From: Patescibacteria group bacterium
Lineage (GTDB): Bacteria; Patescibacteriota; Patescibacteriia; 2-12-FULL-60-25
Direction: 5' to 3'
NCBI GenBank assembly: GCA_018061485.1
Contig: JAGOUA010000038.1
Location: 1 to 6,483 of the forward strand
Length of the DNA stretch: 6,483 nt
The position numbers were made by a program, and so were the translations under genes. Position 1 is the first letter of the stretch. Each line of letters begins with the position of its first letter. Below, in pieces: positions 1-6,286 of this stretch. The notes under the pieces are model-generated. The model saw nothing but the letters and a program-made list of their open reading frames with translations, was not told where the DNA came from and searched no databases.

Positions 1-2
1 AA

Positions 3-1661
3 GCTCAAACCGAGAGCAATCAACGTCTCCTGAGCGCCTACAACGAACGTTTACAGGCGGGATCACTCAAGATCTTGCACGAACGCTATCCCAAGCAAGA
101 ACGCGCGTGGCAAGCGTTGAGTAAGACCCTTGGGACATCGGTGGATGCCTTCGCGCTCGTTCCTCCAGAGGCACGTAGTCAGATTCACTTACAAGCCGTC
201 GTTGAAACGCGAGCCGCTTTTCCTGACCTGACCGAAGTCGCCCTCAGCGCCCTGATAGAAAGCGCCGCTCGTGAGCAGATGGCCACTCTCCAGCAAAACG
301 CCCTTGCGCAGGCCGCCATGGCCGGAGCCGAAGCCGCCCTTGCCGCACAAAGCATTGCACATCTCGGCATGGGACGAGCATTGGTACAAGTCGCTCAACA
401 AACGCTCTCCCATGCCGACGCTCTTTCGCAAAACGAAGCGCGCCTCGTTGAGCGTGGGACAACCCTTCGGCAAGGAAGCTCCGCTACCGCCCCCGAAGCC
501 CAACAAGCCGAAGAAGACCGTCTTCGCGCCCAACAACAACACGATACAAACGCTCGCCACGGATTGCAGATCGCGCTTCGTGCATCGCTCGGCAACCTCG
601 AAACCCTTGCTGCAGGCGCAGAAGCGGCACAGCAGGCGGCCGCAGCGCAGCAGACACCTGATCAGGTGGCTCTTCTCTTGGGCGATACTCTTGCTGTAGC
701 CGCCCCGCAACACGCGAGCGCCACCCCCTCCAAAGGAGGTTCTCTCGGAGATGCTCCAACGCCTGAGGCGTTTCATGCACAGCAGGCTTCAACCCTACGC
801 TCAGCGCAGGCTCGTAGCGTCATGCAGCGCCTTCCCACAACGCGAGGCTCGCGAACCGCTACGCGAAGCGGTCTTGATGCCACTGGCGACACCGCATCCG
901 AACCCTTATTACAACTTTCTCAAAAGCCTGACTCGCCTCAAGCGTCATTTTCTCGTGCGCAGCGCGCCATGACCGAACGTCAGCGGCAGTTTTTAGGGAC
1001 AACGCGTCGTGGTTCCGGAGGCGGCTATGAAGCCATATTTGGCCTCGCCGGTGCCGGAGTGATGGCTTCTGAGGCGGACGCGGACGAAGAGGCTCCCACT
1101 CTAGAAGAAGGTGAGACCGTCTACCTCGACGACCCGGATTTGCGCGAACAAGTGCAGGCCGAAGAGCTTGCACGTCAACAGCAAGAAGCTCGCCAGCAAG
1201 AGGCGCAGGAACAAGCCGAAACCGAGGAAGAAGCCGCCCAGGAACAAACCGAGAGCGAAGGAGCTTCTTCCCCACAAGACCTTGCCAACAAAGCAGATGC
1301 TATACAGAAAATCGCTAAAAATCCCGCCGTTCAAAAGCTGTTGACCGGTGGCGGTATGGCGCTGACGGCCGTACTCGCCATCTTTGTCATCATCCTGATT
1401 ATTCTGTGGCTCAACCTACGCATGATCGCTCCAAAAGAGGGCTCACTGCTTCGCAAACCACTTTCCGGTATGGGGATCTTTGGCGTCATTCTGTTGGACA
1501 TCGTGACGATTATTGGCACCTTGCTCAGCCTTCTCATCACTGTTGGGATTCTCTTCCTGCCGATCGCCCCATTCGCGTTCGCATTGGGAGCCGTCCCCCC
1601 ATCCCTACAGTCTGCGATCATCAGAGGGTTCGGCTGGGCATCCGCCGCCATCTTTCGGTAA
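3..1661 (+). CDS. Ala/Gln/Glu-rich coiled-coil protein with C-terminal membrane helices (5' end outside window)
   Basis: The frame is open from the left edge (first full codon at 3) to TAA at 1659-1661, giving 552 visible residues, so the gene begins upstream and the TTG at 75 need not be its start. Residues about 1-375 are largely Ala, Gln, Arg and Thr, probably helical and partly disordered. Residues about 383-419 are a charged Gln/Glu/Ala stretch typical of a coiled coil, with an imperfect 11-codon repeat (QEQAETEEEAA then QEQTESEGASS). Near the C-terminus there is a strong helix at about 453-472 (ALTAVLAIFVIILIILWLNL) and a long hydrophobic block at about 491-531, enough for two more helices, ending in a short amphipathic tail. 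I do not recognise a family. The position upstream of a pilin-type operon suggests a membrane scaffold or secretion-apparatus component, possibly a reduced VirB6-like or assembly protein, but that is inference. Low-complexity composition will make homology searches unreliable. Confidence 0.88.
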   Translation, partial: AQTESNQRLLSAYNERLQAGSLKILHERYPKQERAWQALSKTLGTSVDAFALVPPEARSQIHLQAVVETRAAFPDLTEVALSALIESAAREQMATLQQNALAQAAMAGAEAALAAQSIAHLGMGRALVQVAQQTLSHADALSQNEARLVERGTTLRQGSSATAPEAQQAEEDRLRAQQQHDTNARHGLQIALRASLGNLETLAAGAEAAQQAAAAQQTPDQVALLLGDTLAVAAPQHASATPSKGGSLGDAPTPEAFHAQQASTLRSAQARSVMQRLPTTRGSRTATRSGLDATGDTASEPLLQLSQKPDSPQASFSRAQRAMTERQRQFLGTTRRGSGGGYEAIFGLAGAGVMASEADADEEAPTLEEGETVYLDDPDLREQVQAEELARQQQEARQQEAQEQAETEEEAAQEQTESEGASSPQDLANKADAIQKIAKNPAVQKLLTGGGMALTAVLAIFVIILIILWLNLRMIAPKEGSLLRKPLSGMGIFGVILLDIVTIIGTLLSLLITVGILFLPIAPFAFALGAVPPSLQSAIIRGFGWASAAIFR

Positions 1662-1681
1662 CAAGTGCAAAGCATACTCGT

Positions 1682-1705
1682 CTGGTGTACGACGTGGTAC
1701 ACTAG
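1682..1705. repeat. Inverted repeat, possible operator
   Basis: The arms GTGTAC (1685-1690) and GTACAC (1697-1702) are perfect reverse complements around a 6-base spacer. Including the flanks, 8 of 9 positions match (CTGGTGTAC against GTACACTAG). It lies in the only sizeable gap of the + strand gene set and covers the -10-like element, as a repressor site would. It is not a good intrinsic terminator because no T-run follows. A role in regulator binding is inference. Confidence 0.45.
1695..1703 (+). promoter_or_regulatory. Putative extended -10 promoter element for the propeller/DsbA/pilin-fusion operon
   Basis: TGG-TACACT at 1695-1703 matches an extended -10 (TGN followed by a TAnnnT hexamer), 45 nt upstream of the chosen ATG at 1748. 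The hexamer expected as -35 near 1675-1680 (TACTCG) is poor, so recognition would rest on the extended -10 or on an activator. The leader from about 1710 to 1747 is pyrimidine-rich and has no Shine-Dalgarno sequence. Confidence 0.4.
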
Positions 1706-1747
1706 GCACAAACCTCTTTGCTTCTTCTTTCCTTCCTCGTCCATTCT

Positions 1748-2989
1748 ATGATTGTCCTTTCTGAGCGAGCAAAACGCCTGTTACTGATCACTCTTGGCAT
1801 CGCTGCCTTCTTGGGCGCCGCCTTCGCGATCTACGCTCTCTTTTTTCGAGCTCCAGCTCCGCAGCTTCCAACCGAGACCAACACCCCGACCGCCACGCCA
1901 GGAACCCTTCCCGGAGCCGGCACCGCTCAACCAGGGACAGATAATGGAACGGGACAAACGGGTACGCTCCCAACAGGGTCTGCTATCCCTGGACAAGCTC
2001 CGGCGGGCGAATCTTCGCGTAGCACCGTTCTTATCGACGAGGGCGCAGCCTTCGCCCAAGGGCCCTCATCTGGCCAGCAGGGCGTACGTTTTTATAACGA
2101 ACGCGACGGCAAGTTTTATCGCCTCACGGAGAACGGCGAGCTCATTCCCCTCTCTGATAACGCCTTTTACGGTGTGCAGAATGTTGATTGGGGTAAGCGC
2201 GATAACAAGGCTATTTTAGAGTTCCCTGATGGATCAAACGTGCTGTATGACTTTACCGAACAGCGCCAAGTCACCCTTCCTAAACACTGGGAAGATTTTG
2301 CCTTTTCTCCTGACGACCAACAAATCGTCACAAAAAGCGTCGGCAATAACGAAAACAACCGTTTTTTGGTCGTCGCGAATCCAGACGGCACCAATCCCGT
2401 CGCCGTTCAGGAGCTCGGCAATAACGCCCACAAAGTCTCAACAACGTGGTCGCCAAAAGAGCAGGTCATCGCCTACGCCTTTACCGGAGACCCTCAAGGT
2501 TTTGATCGTGAGCAGGTGATTCTCGTGGGAAAAAATAACGAAAACTTTCCCGGACTCATCACCGAAGGGCGTGGGTTCTCGCCAAACTGGTCTCCATCCG
2601 GCGATGGCCTCTTGTACAGCGTCTACACCTCAGCCAATGGCTTTTTGCCTGAACTATGGATCACCTCCGGAGACGCGAGCACAATCAATAATAATCGCCG
2701 TCGCTTATCATTAAATACGTGGGCAGAAAAATGCACGTGGAACGGTGATCAAGAGCTATACTGCGCCGTACCGGAGTTTCTTGAACCGGGAGCAGCTCTT
2801 CAACCAGAGGCGACGACTCGTGGACGTGATCAGCTCTATCGAATCAATGCTCGGACCGGCATCAAAACTAATCTAGGCACCGTTGACGGAACGCAGAACA
2901 TCCGCCAAATCACCATCTCTCCCGATGGCGCTTCCGCGATTCTTGTGGACGCGCAAACAAACGCCGTTATTCGCTATCGTCTTCGCTAG
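1748..2989 (+). CDS. Membrane-anchored PD40/TolB-like beta-propeller protein
   Basis: This 413-residue protein is read from ATG 1748. A TTG at 1718 would add ten residues but gives a less natural N-terminus. Residues about 10-33 form one signal-anchor helix after the basic KR, followed by a Pro/Thr/Gly-rich linker to about residue 90. The rest is a beta-propeller. Blade motifs recur at about 144 (VDWGKRDNKA), 184 (FSPDDQQI), 232 (WSPKEQVIAYAF), 280 (WSPSGDGLLYSV), 329 (TWNGDQELYC) and 390 (ISPDGASAIL), with about 48-residue spacing in the middle. WSP-(D/S)G repeats are typical of PD40/WD40-like blades as in TolB. The propeller should lie outside the membrane and bind proteins or polymers; no catalytic motif is visible. 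It contains just two cysteines, both in the TWNGDQELYC region, which could form a disulfide. The next gene starts 3 nt downstream, so co-expression is likely. The partner is unknown. Confidence 0.9.
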   Translation: MIVLSERAKRLLLITLGIAAFLGAAFAIYALFFRAPAPQLPTETNTPTATPGTLPGAGTAQPGTDNGTGQTGTLPTGSAIPGQAPAGESSRSTVLIDEGAAFAQGPSSGQQGVRFYNERDGKFYRLTENGELIPLSDNAFYGVQNVDWGKRDNKAILEFPDGSNVLYDFTEQRQVTLPKHWEDFAFSPDDQQIVTKSVGNNENNRFLVVANPDGTNPVAVQELGNNAHKVSTTWSPKEQVIAYAFTGDPQGFDREQVILVGKNNENFPGLITEGRGFSPNWSPSGDGLLYSVYTSANGFLPELWITSGDASTINNNRRRLSLNTWAEKCTWNGDQELYCAVPEFLEPGAALQPEATTRGRDQLYRINARTGIKTNLGTVDGTQNIRQITISPDGASAILVDAQTNAVIRYRLR

Positions 2990-2992
2990 TCT

Positions 2993-3661
2993 ATGAATGA
3001 AACGCCACGCATGGATACGCAAACACGGGCGCTTTGGGCGACCTTCGCCATTTTTTTACTCATGACGGGCATTTTTGTCTGGGGCACCATGTATCGCCGG
3101 ATGCACACGTTTCGCGTTGGCGCACGCCCCATTCAGCAACAAGCCGTCCAACCACCGAGCCTACCTGTGATTCGGCCAAGCGACCCACGCATGGGATCTA
3201 CAGATCCATCCGCCGTCGAGCTGGTACAGTTTGCTGACTATCGCTGTACCCACTGCCGATCCATGCAACCGATTATCGCCACACTCCTTGCCGATCCAGC
3301 TCTCAAGCTTCGCGTCGTGTGGCGCGAAGCCCCTACACAAGATCAAACACGCGAAAACCTTCTCCCCTTTATCGCCGCACGATGCGCGCATCAACAGGGT
3401 AAGTTTTCTCGTTTGCATACCGCTCTTTTTGCGAGCGACGTATACACCCAACCAGCTATTCTTGCTCTCGCGCAACAAGCTCAGCTCGATACGCGACGCT
3501 TTGAAGCCTGCCTCACCAACGAAAGCATCGCTGAAGCTATCCGCAACGACCAAGCCGCCGCTCTTGTAAGCAATATTCAATCTTCACCAACGTTCTTTGT
3601 GCGAGGCAAGCCGTTTGTCGGTCAACACACCGAAGCCGAGCTTCGCGCGATCCTGAAATAG
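2993..3661 (+). CDS. Membrane-anchored DsbA-like thiol:disulfide oxidoreductase
   Basis: This 222-residue protein has an N-terminal signal anchor (about residues 13-33, ALWATFAIFLLMTGIFVWG) and a short Pro/Gln linker. A thioredoxin-fold domain of the DsbA/Thioredoxin_4 type starts near residue 73. The motif V-Q-F-A-D-Y-R-C85-T-H-C88 is the redox CxxC at the end of the first core strand; the E. coli DsbA equivalent is CPHC. The cis-proline loop is S-S-P199-T-F-F-V followed by RGKPF, and the inserted helical region lies between. C131 and C173 are extra cysteines. The ATG at 2993 lies 3 nt after the previous stop, and the TAG is 1 nt before the next ATG, with no Shine-Dalgarno site, suggesting translational coupling. 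Expected role: forming or isomerising disulfides in exported proteins on the outer face of the membrane. The cysteine-rich protein encoded immediately downstream is the obvious candidate substrate (inference). A reducing or isomerase role cannot be excluded. An internal Met7 is an alternative start. Confidence 0.93.
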   Translation: MNETPRMDTQTRALWATFAIFLLMTGIFVWGTMYRRMHTFRVGARPIQQQAVQPPSLPVIRPSDPRMGSTDPSAVELVQFADYRCTHCRSMQPIIATLLADPALKLRVVWREAPTQDQTRENLLPFIAARCAHQQGKFSRLHTALFASDVYTQPAILALAQQAQLDTRRFEACLTNESIAEAIRNDQAAALVSNIQSSPTFFVRGKPFVGQHTEAELRAILK

Positions 3662-3662
3662 T

Positions 3663-5963
3663 ATGAAACGTCGTCTCTTTTTACTCAGCGTAGTCACAGG
3701 CCTTCTTCTTACCCCAGCGACCTCTTTGGCTATCGGCGGTATCGACGAAACCGGAGAAGGTGGAGCCCGCCCGCCCTCTACAACAGAGTCGCAACAACGT
3801 CAACAAGAGGCCGTCGAAGAGGCGGCGCGTATTCGCGCGGCTACGCCCACCTCCACACCTCCAGCCACTCCTCGCACCGGCGGTGTTCCCGCTACGCAGC
3901 TCACCCCCTCGATTCCACAACTCGCCGTACCGATTCCCGGCGTCACCATCACCGCACCAACACAAAATAGCGACGGTACCATCAGCGTCCCCTATCTTGC
4001 GCAGTACATCTCCGGTATTTATCGCTATCTTCTGGGCATTTCTACCATCGTCGCCATTATCATGGTGATTTATGGGGGGTTTCTGTACCTACTTGCGAGC
4101 ACCGGCATCCAAGTCGCGAGCGGAAAAACCATCATCCAAGATGCGCTTATCGGTCTTGTCGTCCTCTATGGATCGTATTTTATCCTGTGGAACGTCAACC
4201 CGGACCTCGTAAGCTTACGCCCTATCACGTTGCGAACCGTGAGGAGCTTACCACTTGAAAGATCTGGCGAAGGAGCCGCAGCGGAAATCAATCCAGATGG
4301 AGCTCCCAGCGGCTCATCCACGAGCTGCGCCCTGCACTTCAACCAAGGAAGCGCTCCTTGGGGATCCCTCCTCTACGGAAATAATAGCTCGCTCGTAACA
4401 GGGGGTACACAAACCTATCGTCGATGCGAAAATAGCACAGAATCCAATGATTCGACGCAATGCCAAACCACCTTCGCTCAAAGCGCATGTGGAGTAACCT
4501 CAATGGCTTCTATATTAGGCTTTTATAACCTCCAAATCGCCATCCCTAGCCGCGTTCCAAGCCCAGGCGCGGCCATGCACGCTATCGACCCTATCGATAC
4601 AGCGATTTATACCGTTTTAAGCGGAGGAAGAACCATGAAAAATGGCCCTGGAGATAACTTTTTTGAAAACTTTGAACGACATTTTCCTCAATTTCAACAA
4701 CAATCAGTATCAGATGCGATGGCCGTTCAAAAAGCTCGCGAAGGAAAACCTGTTATTATCGCGTGCAGAAACATCAGCCTCTATACCGACGAAGCGGCGA
4801 CACAGCCAGTATCAAGGACAGAGAACACCGAACTGTACCGCGGAGGACACTTTATGGTCCTGAAAGGTACTGTAAATGATCAAATTCTTCGCGTTCATGA
4901 CGTAGGCAATTCACGTAGCAGAACCATGCGTGTCGCGGATTTTAACGCGCATTGTAGCGGACGTCTCATCACGCCAAAAGCGAACGCTCCGCGAGAAGCG
5001 ACGGTTACCTGGGGAACGGGAGCACAAGCCGTACAAGTCACCATGCGTTTACCCGAAGGAGGCGCCACCAACCAGTGCCACATCAGTGGTGGCACGACGA
5101 GTAGCGCGGGAACCGGCCAACCGTGCGCCGCAGGAAGTGATCTGAGCTGCTATAGCTTCACCTATAAACCCAATAATAACATGGTAAGCGGGCATCCGAC
5201 CGTGCCCATCTGGCCAGAAAATAGCGCTCGCCTCCTGTACCCAACACGTTTACAAGGTCAGCAAAATGTACAGGTGCATGCATTTATCTTTTTGCATGGG
5301 AATAACTCTCATGATACGTCCATCAACAACGCTCAATACGCCAATACGTGGCTACCCGCCGCCTTGCGCGAGCACGCGGACAAGAACATCGTCATCATGA
5401 CACCGCATCACAACGGGAATAACCAAAGCGCCCTGAATCTTACCGAGTTCTACGCAACAGCCCAGCGCGCGCTACAAGCCGCCCTTCCGGGAGCACGCGT
5501 TGTGGATACGGTAGTGGGCGGGAGTTCTGCAGCCACTTGTGGGAGTGACGCCACCCTGCGACAAGCCACCACCTCTCCTACGCCGGGCCTGCGGGCGATC
5601 ATCGCGTATGACGGTTGTGCAGGAGAGAGTCTTAACGCCTCAACCCTTCGCCCTCCGAGCGGTGTTGCGCTCTACATCAACCCAGACATGTCTGGTATGG
5701 GCGCAGGACCAACACCCGCTCGATCAGATGGAAAAACACGTTCAGATCTCATCAACGAGTCTTGGCGCTTACAAAGTGTCGATTGCCCCGCCTCAGCGCA
5801 AGGCCTTGCTACGGCCTGCTTTGGCCCAGGACCTAGTCGAACAGGATATACACGCAATAATGCAGAGATCATCTCCTTCCAAACTCGTTCTGGTCATGGA
5901 CCAAGTGTCGTTCCTATTACAAAAATTGCCTTTAGCGCCCTGTATAGAAGCGCGACGCGTTAA
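3663..5963 (+). CDS. T4SS-type pilin / C39-like cysteine peptidase / alpha/beta-hydrolase fusion protein
   Basis: The protein has 766 residues in one uninterrupted frame. (1) Signal peptide, residues 1-23 (MKRRLF...TSLA). (2) Ala/Pro/Thr-rich linker to about 105. (3) T4SS_pilin-like domain: YISGIYRYLLG leads into helix 1 (about 122-146), then a short basic loop, helix 2 (about 157-176) and the ending WNVNPDLV (176-183); this matches the two-helix VirB2-like pilins of Patescibacteria. (4) Papain-like domain of the Peptidase_C39 type: nucleophile C276 in QSACGVTSMASILGFY, H396 in GGHFMVLKG, and D413 or N416 in VHDVGN. (5) Alpha/beta-hydrolase-like domain, about 535-766: oxyanion HG at 545-546 after strand AFIFL, nucleophile elbow GGSSAA (S621 or S622), D675 after a strand as candidate acid (D650 is the alternative), and H745 in RSGHGPS near the end. 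There are 13 cysteines, all after residue 221. A plain pilin of this family is about 100-150 residues. Enzymatic activities, processing and localisation are inferred. Confidence 0.9.
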   Translation: MKRRLFLLSVVTGLLLTPATSLAIGGIDETGEGGARPPSTTESQQRQQEAVEEAARIRAATPTSTPPATPRTGGVPATQLTPSIPQLAVPIPGVTITAPTQNSDGTISVPYLAQYISGIYRYLLGISTIVAIIMVIYGGFLYLLASTGIQVASGKTIIQDALIGLVVLYGSYFILWNVNPDLVSLRPITLRTVRSLPLERSGEGAAAEINPDGAPSGSSTSCALHFNQGSAPWGSLLYGNNSSLVTGGTQTYRRCENSTESNDSTQCQTTFAQSACGVTSMASILGFYNLQIAIPSRVPSPGAAMHAIDPIDTAIYTVLSGGRTMKNGPGDNFFENFERHFPQFQQQSVSDAMAVQKAREGKPVIIACRNISLYTDEAATQPVSRTENTELYRGGHFMVLKGTVNDQILRVHDVGNSRSRTMRVADFNAHCSGRLITPKANAPREATVTWGTGAQAVQVTMRLPEGGATNQCHISGGTTSSAGTGQPCAAGSDLSCYSFTYKPNNNMVSGHPTVPIWPENSARLLYPTRLQGQQNVQVHAFIFLHGNNSHDTSINNAQYANTWLPAALREHADKNIVIMTPHHNGNNQSALNLTEFYATAQRALQAALPGARVVDTVVGGSSAATCGSDATLRQATTSPTPGLRAIIAYDGCAGESLNASTLRPPSGVALYINPDMSGMGAGPTPARSDGKTRSDLINESWRLQSVDCPASAQGLATACFGPGPSRTGYTRNNAEIISFQTRSGHGPSVVPITKIAFSALYRSATR

Positions 5964-5968
5964 TACAA

Positions 5969-6003
5969 AAAGAGAGGTCTCTCCAGAACGGGGAGGCCTC
6001 TTT
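5969..6003. terminator. Intrinsic-type terminator hairpin shared by convergent genes
   Basis: Between the TAA at 5961-5963 and the minus-strand stop at 6007-6005, AAAGAG (5969-5974) pairs with CTCTTT (5998-6003). After a 2-base bulge (5975-5976), 5977-5984 pairs with 5990-5997, closing an AGAAC loop; in the + transcript this includes two G-U wobbles. The + transcript has only UUU at the stem base. The minus transcript has a run of five U (complement of 5971-5967) but two C-A mismatches in the stem. A bidirectional terminator is the simplest reading. Confidence 0.75.
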
Positions 6004-6004
6004 G

Positions 6005-6214
6005 CTAGCGAGAAGAAGACGAGGTAGGCAGAGCGCCTACCGAAGGCGAAGGAACACGACGCTGAGCGGATGCATGCTCTGTCGCCCAGGCATGAGCGAT
6101 GTAGAGCATCATCGCGAGCAAGCCCGCGATCAACGTAACTCTTCGCGCGAATATGACTCGTGGCGTATACAGGGACGCAGCATCTCTGAGCTGACGCCTT
6201 CGTGTTTTTGACAT
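6005..6214 (-). CDS. Small single-pass membrane protein, unknown function
   Basis: This 69-residue ORF has a basic N-terminus (MSKTRRRQLRD), a single hydrophobic helix at about residues 26-44 (VTLIAGLLAMMLYIAHAWA) and a Ser/Pro-rich hydrophilic tail. The basic residues before the helix favour an N-in, C-out orientation. Two things support it as a real gene: a Shine-Dalgarno-like GAAAGGA ends 7 nt before the ATG, and the stop is followed directly by the terminator hairpin. It lies 72 nt downstream of the glycosyltransferase end on the same strand and may be its operon partner. I recognise no family. FtsL-like divisome proteins have a similar size and topology, but nothing specific supports that. 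It could be lineage-restricted. Confidence 0.65.
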   Translation of the reverse strand: MSKTRRRQLRDAASLYTPRVIFARRVTLIAGLLAMMLYIAHAWATEHASAQRRVPSPSVGALPTSSSSR

Positions 6215-6221
6215 GCGATGA

Positions 6222-6228
6222 TCCTTTC
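6222..6228 (-). promoter_or_regulatory. Shine-Dalgarno site of the small membrane protein gene
   Basis: On the minus strand, GAAAGGA precedes TCATCGC and then ATG, a 7-nt spacing that fixes the start at 6214. It stands out because none of the three intact + strand genes in the window has a recognisable Shine-Dalgarno sequence. Confidence 0.65.
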
Positions 6229-6286
6229 GTAGAGGCGGTTACCCACCAATACAGTACAAACAGCCTAAAAAACCTTAGAGAGTCCG

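Noticed and set aside
75..77. TTG as the start codon of the first gene
   Set aside because: The same frame is open back to the left edge with similar residue composition and no Shine-Dalgarno site before the TTG, so the gene most likely starts outside the window.
189..776. Long minus-strand reading frame of 195 codons opposite the coiled-coil gene
   Set aside because: It is a shadow of the GC-rich coding frame: Cys/Arg/Gly-rich product, no family resemblance and no independent start signals.
1718..1747. TTG at 1718 as the start of the propeller gene
   Set aside because: It would add ten hydrophobic residues before the real ATG, lies within a pyrimidine-rich leader and has no supporting ribosome-binding site. 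The ATG at 1748 gives a normal signal anchor.
5075..5095. Inverted repeat GTGCCAC / GTGGCAC between the peptidase and hydrolase domains
   Set aside because: Seven-base arms in a Gly/Thr/Ser-rich coding linker are readily explained by codon composition; no regulatory role is supported.
6002..6211. Plus-strand 69-codon frame opposite the small membrane protein
   Set aside because: It starts inside the terminator stem, yields an Arg-rich sequence and has no ribosome-binding site; the minus-strand frame has one.
6230..6286. Separate promoter for the small membrane protein gene
   Set aside because: On the minus strand a TTGACG and a TACTGT are present, but about 28 nt apart, which is too far for a standard promoter. 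Co-transcription with the glycosyltransferase is equally likely.
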